Assembly: GCF_016679925.1 (NCBI RefSeq)
Contig: NZ_JAEQBW010000016.1
Coordinates: 1 to 64,000 of the forward strand
Length of the DNA stretch: 64,000 nucleotides
DNA from: Marivirga aurantiaca
GTDB taxonomy: Bacteria > Bacteroidota > Bacteroidia > Cytophagales > Cyclobacteriaceae
Direction: 5' to 3'
Within the stretch, counting starts at the first letter, position 1. Each line of letters begins with the position of its first letter. The position numbers and the translations under genes are program-made. The notes under the pieces are model-generated. The model was not told where the DNA came from, made no database searches, and saw only the letters and a list, made by a program, of their open reading frames with translations. Below, in pieces: positions 37,657 to 46,831 of the stretch.

Positions 37657-40017
37657 TCAATCTCTCAAATTATCTTCAAATAGTTTTAAGATTCTTCTGT
37701 ATTCGTCCGTCCAGCTGCTTGGCTCTACAAAACCATGTCTTTCTACCGGATAAACTGCCATTTCCCAGTTCTCTTTTCCGAGCTCAATCAACCTTTGAGC
37801 CAATCTTACTACATCCTGAAAATGCACATTGTCATCAACCATACCATGGCAAATAAGAAGTGCTCCTTGCAAACCTTCAGCATAATATATAGGAGAACTC
37901 TTTCTATAGGCAATGCTATCCGCTACCGGAACATTCAAAATATTGCTGGTATATCCGTGATTGTAATGTGCCCAATCAGTAACCGACCTTAATGCCGCTC
38001 CGGCAGCAAAAACATCAGGTGTGGTAAACATCGCCATTAAAGTAATAAACCCACCATAAGAACCACCATACATACCTATTCTTTCAGCATCAATACCATG
38101 TTCTTCTACCAGATATTTAGCGCCATCTACCTGGTCGGTTAAATCTTTTCCTCCCATATGCCTGTAAATAGCTGTGCGCCAATCACGACCGTAACCGGCA
38201 CTTCCCCTATAGTCGATATCTAAAACTGTATATCCCAAATCAGTTAATAGATTATGGAACATATACTCCCTAAAATAACTACTCCACCAATGGTGGGCAT
38301 TTTGCAAATAGCCGGCACCATGTACAAAAACCACTGCGGCTCCGTTGGATTTTGCTGCTTCAGGCTTATAAATCCTGGAATGTACTTTTTCTCCATCCCT
38401 GGCTTTAAATGTAATAACCTCAGCCTCTCTCCATGGATACTTATCAAAAGCCTCAGTAGTTGATTGGGTGATTTGTCTTTCTTCAACTGTTTCGGCTTTA
38501 AGCGGATTATCCTTAATAAATAGCTCTGTTGGCTGATTGGAAGTGGAGTGCAACAAAGCAATTTTGCTGTCATCAGGAGAAAAGATGGCTTCGCTCTTTC
38601 CTTTTTGGGTAGTGATAGCCGTTAACTTTCCTCCATTTATGGGCATATAATATACATTTCTGATACCAGGATGCTCAGGGTTGGCCTCAAAGTACCAAAA
38701 CTTTTTGTCGGCACTTATTCTCGGATCATACACCTCGTAATTTCCTTTTGTTAAAGCTTTCTTTCTTTTGTTGCCTAAATCAATTGTATATAAATGGGAA
38801 TAACCTGTTTCTTCCGATTGAAAATAAATGCTTTTATTATCAGGCATAAAGCCCAACACACTTCCACCAAAAGTCCAGCCGATGCCAGGCCCTCCTATCC
38901 ATGCTTCATCTCTTTGTCTGTCCAGTACTTCCAGTTCGGCTGTTACCGGATTCACCAGGCAAATCCAGCGATCCTTATTGTCCTTTGAGCGCACATTGGC
39001 CACTAAATATCGACCATCATCCGACCAAACAGGTGAATTGGTAATCACCTCCCTACTAGACTTATTTTCTTCCAAATTATATTCCTTCAGATACGCAGGT
39101 TGTTCGTCTATTCCCTCTAATTCATTTGTTTGAAGGAAATAAATACTATCGGATTCTAAGTGATAAATACCAACTGTCATATCGCTGATATCGCTACCTA
39201 CTTTCGATCTTGCTCGAATATCTTCGGTATAGCCCGATTCGTGGAGATAATCAGGCACAATGGTACTTTTATTATTCGCTCTTTTAAAAAGTGTAAAAGT
39301 GATATAGTCCTGGTTTGGGCTTAGCTCAATACTACCCACAGACTGCCCATTTAAATAGTAGGTTTTGGGTCTTTTAACTTTTTTATATTGCTGATAAGCC
39401 TCTTCCTGTTCTGCCCTGGATTTTCTCTCCTGCAATACTTTAATTAAGTTGACATTATCCTTTTCCAACCAATCATCCTGCTCCGACTTTTTGTCAGTAC
39501 CTGATGATTTCTTCTCTTGAAAATCTGTCAGTTGCTCAATGGCACCATTCATTAAGCTTATTCTGTACAAATTGTCTTCATACTCGTAAGTGATGTATTT
39601 TTCGTCCCCGGTAAAAGAAGGTGAGGATTCAGTGCCAAGTGTCTGTGTAAGTTGCTGCATTTCACTGGTTTTAATATTGTAGAGAAAAATATCCCCATAT
39701 CGACTGAATACCTTCAATGATTTATCATTATTATAATCACCACTTCCAGAAGGCAAAGCCAATTCTTCTTCCAAACTTACCTTTACAGGCTCACCCCCTT
39801 TGGCATTCACTTTATACAATGAATCCCCCGGATGTGCTTCAGGATTCCATTTAAAATATAGGATTTGGCCATCTTCCGCCCAAAAAGGGTCTGAGGGTGA
39901 AGTACCTACCCAGCTTTTGGGATCCTGCATAATCTTTTGAACAGACAATTCACTGGTTTGCGCAAATAATCCGGCTGTGATAAACAGTGAAAAAAGCATT
40001 AATAAAGAAAGTCTCAT
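37657..40017 (-). CDS. S9-family prolyl oligopeptidase/dipeptidyl-peptidase IV-like serine peptidase
   Basis: The ATG at 40017 gives 786 residues beginning with a clear signal peptide (MRLSLLMLFSLFITAGLFAQ); an ATG ten codons upstream (40047) would place charged residues before it and is less likely. The beta-propeller region (about 50-500) precedes an alpha/beta-hydrolase domain: oxyanion HGAGY, nucleophile Ser in YGGSYGGF (about 652), Asp in GMVDDNVH (about 727) and His in ERHGF (about 760). It is probably a periplasmic peptidase that trims proline-containing peptides. It stands alone. Confidence 0.9.
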   Translation of the reverse strand: MRLSLLMLFSLFITAGLFAQTSELSVQKIMQDPKSWVGTSPSDPFWAEDGQILYFKWNPEAHPGDSLYKVNAKGGEPVKVSLEEELALPSGSGDYNNDKSLKVFSRYGDIFLYNIKTSEMQQLTQTLGTESSPSFTGDEKYITYEYEDNLYRISLMNGAIEQLTDFQEKKSSGTDKKSEQDDWLEKDNVNLIKVLQERKSRAEQEEAYQQYKKVKRPKTYYLNGQSVGSIELSPNQDYITFTLFKRANNKSTIVPDYLHESGYTEDIRARSKVGSDISDMTVGIYHLESDSIYFLQTNELEGIDEQPAYLKEYNLEENKSSREVITNSPVWSDDGRYLVANVRSKDNKDRWICLVNPVTAELEVLDRQRDEAWIGGPGIGWTFGGSVLGFMPDNKSIYFQSEETGYSHLYTIDLGNKRKKALTKGNYEVYDPRISADKKFWYFEANPEHPGIRNVYYMPINGGKLTAITTQKGKSEAIFSPDDSKIALLHSTSNQPTELFIKDNPLKAETVEERQITQSTTEAFDKYPWREAEVITFKARDGEKVHSRIYKPEAAKSNGAAVVFVHGAGYLQNAHHWWSSYFREYMFHNLLTDLGYTVLDIDYRGSAGYGRDWRTAIYRHMGGKDLTDQVDGAKYLVEEHGIDAERIGMYGGSYGGFITLMAMFTTPDVFAAGAALRSVTDWAHYNHGYTSNILNVPVADSIAYRKSSPIYYAEGLQGALLICHGMVDDNVHFQDVVRLAQRLIELGKENWEMAVYPVERHGFVEPSSWTDEYRRILKLFEDNLRD

Positions 40018-40233
40018 AATTATTGGATTTTTTAGAATGAATCGCATTGAAAAATCAATTTAATTATAAAAATGAAAAACCAACTCATTGATTTTATGAG
40101 CGGTTGATAAAACTTAAGTCAGGAATAATAAACTCGTTATGAACAAAATTGAGTTAAAAGAAATAAATGAATTATGCGCAATCAGAATTTGTTATATGGA
40201 ACATTAATAATATATTTCAATAAAATTACGCTT

Positions 40234-41328
40234 ATGAATTGGCTCAGGAAAATAGGTTATTTAAGTGCTTTTATTATCCCTGCACTTACTATCAGTAGTT
40301 TTTATGTAGGTGGAATAGCCAATTTATCAACCTTATTATTTGTTTACCTATTAATTCCCCTTATTGACCGTATCACCGGAAGGGATTTAAGCAATGTACC
40401 CAAATCCTCAGTTAACTCTGTTGCCAATGACTTCTATTACAGGTTTGTTACCTATTGCTGGACTTACTTTCAACTTGCATTTATCATTTGGGCTGCATGG
40501 GCTGTAACAACCCATAGTTTAAGCTTATTTGAATGGATCGTTTTCACCATAGCAGTTTCTTTATCCACAGGTGGTATTGGTATTACGGTAGCGCATGAGC
40601 TAGGGCATAAGAAATCTTCTTTAGAAAGGTTCTATAGCAAGGTGTTGCTAATGACTGTGAGTTATATGCACTTTTATATTGAGCATAATAAAGGGCATCA
40701 TGTGAGGGTTTCCACTCCGGAGGATCCGGCTACTTCAAGGGAGAATGAAAGTTTTTACGCTTTTTGGTGGAGATCAGTTACCAAAGGCTATAGAAGTGCC
40801 TGGGAAATAGAAAACAGAAGATTGGAAAGAAAAGGTATTTCCCGGTGGTCTTTACACAATAATATGATATGGTTTACTCTTTTACCTTTCCTCTTTGCCG
40901 GGGCTTTATCCGCAGGAATCAGTCTTTATTTAGGTTATTTCGTGTGGCAGCCTGCACTGTTTTTCTTCACACAAAGCTTTTTTGCCTTTTCTTTATTAGA
41001 AGCCGTCAATTATGTTGAACATTATGGCTTAATGCGTAAGAAAGTAGATGAAAACCGATATGAGCAAGTGGCACCACATCACTCCTGGAATGCGAGTCAG
41101 ATAGTGAGCAATTTCTTTCTATTCCAGCTGCAAAGACATTCGGATCATCATTTCAATGCTATCAAAAGATATCAGGTACTGGATCATTACGATGAGGCTC
41201 CCCAATTGCCGGCCGGCTATCCTACTATGATATTAATGGCTCATCTACCTGCTTTGTGGTTTAAGGTAATGAATCCGAAGTTGGCACAGTGGAATGAGAA
41301 AAGTGAGTCTGAAGGGTTGGTGGGTTAG
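40234..41328 (+). CDS. alkB: AlkB-type membrane alkane 1-monooxygenase
   Basis: The start at 40234 (MNWLRKIGYLSAF) gives 364 residues; an upstream in-frame ATG at 40174 adds 20 residues unlike the family. All di-iron His boxes are present: HELGHK (about 122), EHNKGHH (about 150), NYVEHYGL (about 263) and LQRHSDHHFN (about 301), with about six membrane helices. It hydroxylates medium-chain alkanes or related hydrocarbons, using rubredoxin as electron donor. No rubredoxin gene is adjacent. It is monocistronic. Confidence 0.93.
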   Translation: MNWLRKIGYLSAFIIPALTISSFYVGGIANLSTLLFVYLLIPLIDRITGRDLSNVPKSSVNSVANDFYYRFVTYCWTYFQLAFIIWAAWAVTTHSLSLFEWIVFTIAVSLSTGGIGITVAHELGHKKSSLERFYSKVLLMTVSYMHFYIEHNKGHHVRVSTPEDPATSRENESFYAFWWRSVTKGYRSAWEIENRRLERKGISRWSLHNNMIWFTLLPFLFAGALSAGISLYLGYFVWQPALFFFTQSFFAFSLLEAVNYVEHYGLMRKKVDENRYEQVAPHHSWNASQIVSNFFLFQLQRHSDHHFNAIKRYQVLDHYDEAPQLPAGYPTMILMAHLPALWFKVMNPKLAQWNEKSESEGLVG

Positions 41329-41443
41329 CAAGTTGGCAGGAGGTGAATAGGTTTTGAGGTCCCCTAGTGTTTTGTAACTCGCCCTATAAAATTAACAAGT
41401 TGTACAGGTTACGTAAAAGTTTTAATTGAAAATAAATTAAGGT

Positions 41444-42592
41444 TTAATCAGTTTTAATTTTCCCTGCTAAAATTACCACAGCCAATCCCATTAGTGCAAT
41501 AAAAGAAAACGACAGTTGAAGGTTCATCCAGCCAGCCAAAAATCCTATTAAAGGTGGCCCCAATAAAAAGCCGAAAAAGCCCATAGTAGAGATGGAGGCC
41601 AAAGCAACTCCTGAAGACATTGTTTTGGTACGTCCGGCAGCACTGAATACCAACGGTATCACTGATGAGACACCAATCCCTACAATAAAAAAACCTATAA
41701 TTGAAGTAATAAAATAAGGGAATAATATTGAGAGCAATAATCCTGATACAGTAAATAGCCCACTGACCCGGATAACGTTTTTAATCCCATATTTTTTGGT
41801 GAAGTTATCCGCTAAAAACCTTGTTCCAGCCATACTGATCATAAAAGCAGTATAGCCCAGTCCGATCCATTTTTCCGGGGCATTCACAACTTTTCGAAAA
41901 TAGACACCACTCCAATCGAACATCGTTCCCTCCGCCATCATGGAACAAAAGGCAATTACACCCAAAAGAATGAGTCCCTTGTCAGGCAATGCAAAAACAG
42001 GCTTCTCCTCTCCTTCTTCCTGATCATTTTTAAGCAACCAGTTAAAGCTAATCCAGGCAGCTATAACACCAGCAACCACCACTATTGCATAGTGGTATTT
42101 CAAAAGCACATCTGTGCCAATCATGTAGGCTCCTATAGTAGCTCCAGCAAAACCTGCCAAACTCCACATTCCATGAAAAGAAGCCATGATATTCCTTCCA
42201 TAATTCTTTTCCAGAGTAACTGCCTGGGTGTTAATAGCAATATTTACCATATTGCCCATCATACCAAAGAAAAAAAGAACAAAAGCCAGCAAATAAACAT
42301 TATTGGACAGGCCAATTAGCAGTAAGGATATCAAATAAAGATTAATGGCAATTTGTGTAATCAACTTACTATTCCATTTCGCTACTAATAGCCCTGCAAG
42401 GGGAAGGGAAATAAAAGAACCAATTGGTAACATCAGCAATAAAGTACCTAATTCTGTTTCAGACAAATCGAATTTTTCCTGAACAGTGGGAATCCGGGCA
42501 GCCCAACTGGAAAAGATAAGTCCATAACAAAAAAAGATAGCACTTATGGCTATCCGGGATTTCATTAAAGTGTGAGTTTCATTATTTGTCAT
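41444..42592 (-). CDS. MFS transporter, uncharacterised
   Basis: 382 residues with about 12 membrane segments. The N-terminal FCYGLIFSSWAARIPTVQEKFDLSETELGTLLL and the middle MAEGTMFDWSGVYFRKVVNAPEKWIGLGY match a bacterial MFS group related to YbjJ/fucose-permease-like carriers. The substrate cannot be read from the sequence. It stands alone, 57 bp from the end of the window's AT-rich spacer with PspC. Confidence 0.88.
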   Translation of the reverse strand: MTNNETHTLMKSRIAISAIFFCYGLIFSSWAARIPTVQEKFDLSETELGTLLLMLPIGSFISLPLAGLLVAKWNSKLITQIAINLYLISLLLIGLSNNVYLLAFVLFFFGMMGNMVNIAINTQAVTLEKNYGRNIMASFHGMWSLAGFAGATIGAYMIGTDVLLKYHYAIVVVAGVIAAWISFNWLLKNDQEEGEEKPVFALPDKGLILLGVIAFCSMMAEGTMFDWSGVYFRKVVNAPEKWIGLGYTAFMISMAGTRFLADNFTKKYGIKNVIRVSGLFTVSGLLLSILFPYFITSIIGFFIVGIGVSSVIPLVFSAAGRTKTMSSGVALASISTMGFFGFLLGPPLIGFLAGWMNLQLSFSFIALMGLAVVILAGKIKTD

Positions 42593-42666
42593 AAGAATAA
42601 TGACAGCATTAAGGAGTAAAGTAACCTAAATAAGGACTAGCTATTAATTCAGAAGATAATATTTTT

Positions 42667-42882
42667 TTAATAATACCATTTGGCCTTCCCTTTTCTGAGC
42701 AATCTTCTTAAATCCCTTATAAATGCCAGGGACATATAAAGAAGGATGGGCGAACCAAATGTTAAAAAGGACGTATAGATGAAAAACATTCGAATATGAG
42801 AAGTAGGCAAATCCATTAATTCTCCTAAGCGTGTGCACACTCCAAAGGCTTTATTTTCGATGAACTGTTGAACTTTTTTCAT
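42667..42882 (-). CDS. PspC-domain protein
   Basis: 71 residues. KAFGVCTRLGELMDLPTSHIRMFFIYTSFLTFGSPILLYMSLAFI is the PspC pattern, with one or two membrane helices and a basic C terminus (RDLRRLLRKGKAKWYY). PspC proteins act in envelope-stress sensing. An overlapping ORF in another frame (42644-42838) has no family features and is rejected. Confidence 0.88.
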   Translation of the reverse strand: MKKVQQFIENKAFGVCTRLGELMDLPTSHIRMFFIYTSFLTFGSPILLYMSLAFIRDLRRLLRKGKAKWYY

Positions 42883-42971
42883 AATTATGACTAAATTTAA
42901 ACAATTTGAATCAAATCCACTTTATAAATTCGATGAAATTTAATTTCTTTTTGTTAAATATGATGAATACA

Positions 42972-43002
42972 TTGCAATAGTAACAATATAAATATAATTT
43001 CG
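42972..43002 (+). promoter_or_regulatory. candidate Bacteroidota-type promoter for the OmpA/TPR lipoprotein
   Basis: TTG (42972-42974), a 20-bp spacer and TAATTTCG (42995-43002), one mismatch from TAnnTTTG. It lies 27 bp before the start codon at 43029. Confidence 0.35.
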
Positions 43003-43028
43003 CATTAACTTCCAAACTTAATCAAATA

Positions 43029-44837
43029 ATGAATCACATGAAAAATTTATTCTATGCAGTTATCCTTTTAGGATCATTAACCTTTTCGGGCTGTGCACTC
43101 AACAACATGATGAAAGCTGCCGAAGAACAAGCAGTAGATGTTACGCCTAACCCATTGGAATTACATGGTGAAGAGGTAGCTTTTACAGTGGACTTCCAGT
43201 TGCCAGCCAAAATGTTAAAAGAAGGTATTGTTTATTCAGTAAAACCAACTTATGTATATGGCGATAAAGAAATTACTACATTAGAGCCGGTAGACTTTAA
43301 AAAAGCAGACTACCCAAATAGTGATACTGAGCCGGTTAAAGCCAGTCAGAAATATTCTTTTGTTTATGAAGAGGATATGAGCACAAATGGTCAATTATTG
43401 ATGCAAGGAACTGCCACTATTGAAAAGAACAATAAATCAAAATCAACAGAAAAGAAAGAATATGCCACTGGTATAATCACAACTTCTCAAATGGTAAGCC
43501 CTTCTTATTATGCATCTTATGCAGACCACGGGTATAACAATAAAGAAGAGTTGGTTCCAACAAATGTTAATTTCTACTTTGACCAAGGTAGATCTGTATT
43601 GAAAACTTCTGAATTGAGAAGTGACAGAGGTCAAAGATTGAATGCTTTTATTGCAGACAAAAACGTGACTCGTACTGTAACTATTACCGGTACTCACTCT
43701 CCTGAAGGTCCTGAAAGAATCAATGCTAACCTTTCTGAAGAAAGAGCAAAAGCCATTGAAAACTATTACAGAAGACAAATGAAGAGATATGACTACAAAG
43801 GCATGTCAGATTCTATCGAATTTATTTTGAAGCCTGTAGTTGAAGACTGGTCAGGTCTTAAATCACAATTAGCTGAATATGACGGTATTGACCAATCTCA
43901 AAAAGATGAGTGGTTAGCTATTATCAATGGTGCTGGTGATTTTGAAGAAAAAGAAGATAGATTACAGAAATTATCTTCTTATAAAAAAGTATTTAAAGAT
44001 ATCTATCCTGAATTAAGAGCGGCTAAAACTGAAGTTTTAACTGTTAAGGATAAAAAATCAGATGCTGAAATATCTGTTTTATCAAAACAAGTTGCTCAGG
44101 ATGAAGTTTCTGCTGATACTTTATCAATGGAAGAATTGCTTTATGCTGCCAGCCTGACTCCTTCTTTGGATGAAAAAGCTGCTATTTACAAAGCTGCTAC
44201 TAAAAAGAATGATGACAGCCCGGTTGCTCACAACAATTATGGAGCAGTACACTTAGAAATGGCAATGGATGCTGAAGGTTCTGAAATGAATAGTTTAGTA
44301 GAACAAGCCATCACTCATTTAGAAATTTCTAACAAAAAAGAAGAAAATGCTGCTGCTTATGCAAATTTAGCTACTGCTTATACTATGCAGGGAAATTATG
44401 AGAAAGCATATGATGCTGCTACAAAAGCTAATGAAATGCAATTAAGCTCAGAAAATGAAAGAGGTTTAATGGGCGTAAAAGGTGGAATAGAAGTTAGATT
44501 AGGAGACTATGAAAAAGCGGCTACTTCATTAAACAACGCTACTGATTCTGAAGAAAACACTTTCAACAAAGGTTTGGCTCAGCTTTTAAGTGGGGACTAT
44601 CCAAATGCGGTAAGTTCTTTTGAAGAAGTTGCAGGTAAAACTTCAGGTAAAGGTATCCATGCTAAATCTCATTATTTAGCTGCTGTTGCGAGTGCAAGAC
44701 AAGGAAAAGATGCTGCTGTTTATGAGCATTTACAAAAAGCAGGTCAAGCTGATGCTGATTTAAAAGCTAAAGCTTTAACAGATCTTGAGTTTGTTAACTA
44801 TCAGGCAAACGAAGAATTCAGAAATGCTTTAAAATAA
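43029..44837 (+). CDS. OmpA-like and TPR-containing lipoprotein
   Basis: 602 residues with a lipoprotein signal (LGSLTFSGC); the start may be the ATG at 43029 or the one at 43038. The N-terminal region is beta-rich; the middle holds an OmpA-like segment (VNFYFDQGRSVLK...VTITGTHSPEGPERINANLSEERAKAI, about 178-245); the C-terminal third has several TPR units (AHNNYGAVHLEMA, AAAYANLATAYTMQGNYEKAYDAATKANE). Probably a periplasmic, peptidoglycan-associated scaffold on the outer membrane. It has its own promoter candidate and terminator. Confidence 0.82.
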   Translation: MNHMKNLFYAVILLGSLTFSGCALNNMMKAAEEQAVDVTPNPLELHGEEVAFTVDFQLPAKMLKEGIVYSVKPTYVYGDKEITTLEPVDFKKADYPNSDTEPVKASQKYSFVYEEDMSTNGQLLMQGTATIEKNNKSKSTEKKEYATGIITTSQMVSPSYYASYADHGYNNKEELVPTNVNFYFDQGRSVLKTSELRSDRGQRLNAFIADKNVTRTVTITGTHSPEGPERINANLSEERAKAIENYYRRQMKRYDYKGMSDSIEFILKPVVEDWSGLKSQLAEYDGIDQSQKDEWLAIINGAGDFEEKEDRLQKLSSYKKVFKDIYPELRAAKTEVLTVKDKKSDAEISVLSKQVAQDEVSADTLSMEELLYAASLTPSLDEKAAIYKAATKKNDDSPVAHNNYGAVHLEMAMDAEGSEMNSLVEQAITHLEISNKKEENAAAYANLATAYTMQGNYEKAYDAATKANEMQLSSENERGLMGVKGGIEVRLGDYEKAATSLNNATDSEENTFNKGLAQLLSGDYPNAVSSFEEVAGKTSGKGIHAKSHYLAAVASARQGKDAAVYEHLQKAGQADADLKAKALTDLEFVNYQANEEFRNALK

Positions 44838-44858
44838 TAATTAAATAATACTCTATTG

Positions 44859-44889
44859 AAAAGCGCTTCCCACAAGAAGCGCTTTTTTT
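44859..44889 (+). terminator. intrinsic terminator
   Basis: AAAAGCGCTTC (44859-44869) pairs with GAAGCGCTTTT (44876-44886) around a 6-nt loop and is followed by more T. Confidence 0.9.
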
Positions 44890-44964
44890 ATTTATTTGGA
44901 TTCCAAAATGAGTTGGTAATTGGTGTTTGAATAACTATTTTTACGCTGTAAAATTTGTAAATAG

Positions 44965-45945
44965 ATGAGAGAAATTCAATTCAGAGAAGCCTTAAGAGAA
45001 GCCATGTCGGAAGAGATGCGCAGAGATAAGAATGTTTTCTTGATGGGCGAAGAAGTAGCAGAATATAATGGTGCCTACAAAGTATCACAAAGCATGTTGG
45101 ATGAATTTGGTGCCGACAGAGTATTGGACACCCCTATTGCTGAGTTGGGATTTGCCGGCATAGGTGTTGGTGCTGCCATGAATGGCATCAGACCTATCAT
45201 AGAATTCATGACTTTCAACTTTTCGTTGGTAGCTATAGATCAGGTAATTAACTCTGCCGCAAAAATGCTGAACATGTCCGGTGGACAGTTTAATATACCT
45301 ATGGTTTTCAGAGGTCCTACTGGAAATGCGGGCCAGTTAGCTTCACAACACTCTCAGAACTTTGAGAACTGGTATGCCAACACTCCGGGTTTAAAAGTAG
45401 TGGTACCCTCCAATCCTTATGATGCTAAAGGTTTATTAAAATCAGCTATCAGGGATAATGATCCTGTAATTTTCATGGAGTCGGAGTTGATGTATGGTGA
45501 TAAAGGCGAAGTGCCTGAATCAGAATACCTGGAGCCAATCGGTAAAGCCAAAGTAGTGAAAGAAGGAACAGATGCTACTGTAGTTTCATTTGGTAAAATG
45601 ATGAAGGTGGCATTGGCTGCTGCCGAAGAAATGGAAAAAGAGGGCCATTCTATAGAAGTAATTGATTTACGTACTGTAAGGCCAATTGACTATCCTGCTT
45701 TGTACCAATCAGTAAAGAAAACCAATCGTTGTGTGATAGTGGAAGAGGCATGGCCTTTATCCTCCATTGCTACAGATTTGGCATTCAATATTCAGAAAAA
45801 CATATTTGATTACCTTGATGCGCCTGTATTAAGAGTAAACAACTTTGATGTGCCTGTATCTTATGCTCCTACCCTTTTGGAAGCTGTATTACCTAATACA
45901 GAACGTACGATCAAAGCATTGAGAAGTGTGATGTACCTGGATTAA
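44965..45945 (+). CDS. pdhB: pyruvate dehydrogenase E1 component, beta subunit
   Basis: 326 residues, standard length. REIQFREALREAMSEEMRRDKNVFLMGEEVAEYNGAYKVSQ at the N terminus, DTPIAELGFAGIGVGAAMNGIRPI, RGPTGNAGQLASQHSQ and the C-terminal transketolase domain (VIDLRTVRPID, VEEAWP) define E1-beta of pyruvate/branched-chain dehydrogenases. Bacteroidota split-subunit PDH makes pyruvate the likely substrate. The alpha and E2 genes are not adjacent. Confidence 0.93.
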   Translation: MREIQFREALREAMSEEMRRDKNVFLMGEEVAEYNGAYKVSQSMLDEFGADRVLDTPIAELGFAGIGVGAAMNGIRPIIEFMTFNFSLVAIDQVINSAAKMLNMSGGQFNIPMVFRGPTGNAGQLASQHSQNFENWYANTPGLKVVVPSNPYDAKGLLKSAIRDNDPVIFMESELMYGDKGEVPESEYLEPIGKAKVVKEGTDATVVSFGKMMKVALAAAEEMEKEGHSIEVIDLRTVRPIDYPALYQSVKKTNRCVIVEEAWPLSSIATDLAFNIQKNIFDYLDAPVLRVNNFDVPVSYAPTLLEAVLPNTERTIKALRSVMYLD

Positions 45946-45970
45946 TTTAGCCAATACTTTCATTCTTTTG

Positions 45971-46012
45971 AAAAATGTCCTGCTCCATTTAAACCGGAAC
46001 AGGACATTTTTG
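45971..46012. terminator. bidirectional intrinsic terminator after pdhB
   Basis: AAAAATGTCCTG pairs with CAGGACATTTTT, and the stem continues as TCC/GGA after one mismatch, around a 9-nt loop. Confidence 0.85.
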
Positions 46013-46029
46013 TTTATGGGCTGAGTTAG

Positions 46030-46115
46030 CAGGATTTGGCATATCCGTAAATTACTTCATTTCAATGATATTGAAACTCCGTTTCAATCATAAGATCCCC
46101 ACCTGCGTGGGGATG
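46030..46115. repeat. GIY-YIG-flanking hairpin repeat, left copy
   Basis: 86 bp nearly identical to 46643-46723, in the same orientation. It contains hairpins ATTGAAAC-tcc-GTTTCAAT (46070-46088) and ATCCCCAC-ctgc-GTGGGGAT (46095-46114). A further hairpin AAGATT-cttt-AATCTT follows at 46133-46148, just before the nuclease gene. Confidence 0.9.
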
Positions 46116-46177
46116 GTGGGGACGGCTTAGCAAAGATTCTTTAATCTTCTGTTGAAATAAGTTATATTTAAACTACT

Positions 46178-46480
46178 ATGAGGGCAAAAGGAGGATATGT
46201 ATATATAGTGAGTAATATAAATAGGAGCACTATTTATATTGGTGTTACATCTAATTTAGCAGAAAGAAGTTATCAGCACAAACATGGAGAAGGCTGCGAT
46301 TTCACTAAAAAATATAATTGCACTGATACCCTTTATTATGAATTTTTCGAATCTATTGAAGAGGCTATTCAACGTGAGAAAATGCTAAAAAAATGGAACA
46401 GAACATGGAAGATCAGATTGATAAGAGAAATGAATCCGCTTTTAAAGGATTTATATGACGAAGTAGTGGAAATGAAATAA
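46178..46480 (+). CDS. small GIY-YIG nuclease-domain protein
   Basis: 100 residues, the single-domain UvrC-like GIY-YIG (YhbQ) type. YVYIVSNINRSTIYIGVTSNLAERSYQHK carries the modified GIY (YIV) and YIG motifs and the catalytic Arg; the metal-binding Glu lies in EEAIQREKMLKKWNR. The function of these proteins in Bacteroidota is not established; related single-domain enzymes cleave DNA. It is flanked on both sides by hairpin repeats, unlike any neighbour, which suggests a mobile cassette. Confidence 0.9.
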   Translation: MRAKGGYVYIVSNINRSTIYIGVTSNLAERSYQHKHGEGCDFTKKYNCTDTLYYEFFESIEEAIQREKMLKKWNRTWKIRLIREMNPLLKDLYDEVVEMK

Positions 46481-46544
46481 TTTCCTTTTAACAACTTATA
46501 CTTGATATTATTCAAATCAGCAAAATCAGTAACATTAGAACGTC

Positions 46545-46591
46545 ATTCCCTTGCAGAAGGGAATCTTTTGATTTAAACCACAGGTTTAAAT
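46545..46591. repeat. two further hairpins downstream of the GIY-YIG gene
   Basis: ATTCCCTT-gcag-AAGGGAAT (46545-46564) and ATTTAAACC/GGTTTAAAT with loop ACA (46571-46591). Both are perfect. Neither is followed by a U-run, so they are not ordinary terminators. Confidence 0.85.
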
Positions 46592-46642
46592 ATGTAGTTT
46601 TTATCACTTTAACTTAAATCCAGCTATATATTCCAATATTAT

Positions 46643-46723
46643 CAGGATTTGGCATATCCGTAAATTACTTAAATGATATTGAAACTACGTTTCAATCACC
46701 AGATCCCCACCTGCGTGGGGATG
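46643..46723. repeat. GIY-YIG-flanking hairpin repeat, right copy
   Basis: 81 bp matching the left copy except for one 6-bp gap and a few substitutions. It keeps hairpins ATTGAAAC-tac-GTTTCAAT (46678-46696) and ATCCCCAC-ctgc-GTGGGGAT (46703-46722). Confidence 0.9.
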
Positions 46724-46796
46724 ACGCAGTGATAGCAAATATCTCTGGTTATGCTAACTGAGTTTCCTCCTTGTTGACGTTTTTCACCAACAACCG

Positions 46797-46824
46797 AAAA
46801 AAACCGCCCTATATACAGGGCGGT
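46797..46824 (-). terminator. intrinsic terminator for the oxidoreductase gene
   Basis: ACCGCCCT (46803-46810) pairs with AGGGCGGT (46817-46824); on the minus strand the stem is followed by seven U. Confidence 0.88.
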
Positions 46825-46831
46825 GATTATT

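Noticed and set aside
40018-40047. Ten-residue N-terminal extension of the S9 peptidase
   Set aside because: The internal ATG at 40017 starts a proper signal peptide; the extension would place charged residues in front of it.
42644-42838. 64-codon frame overlapping the PspC gene
   Set aside because: The overlapping frame at 42667-42882 has a clear PspC pattern; this one does not.
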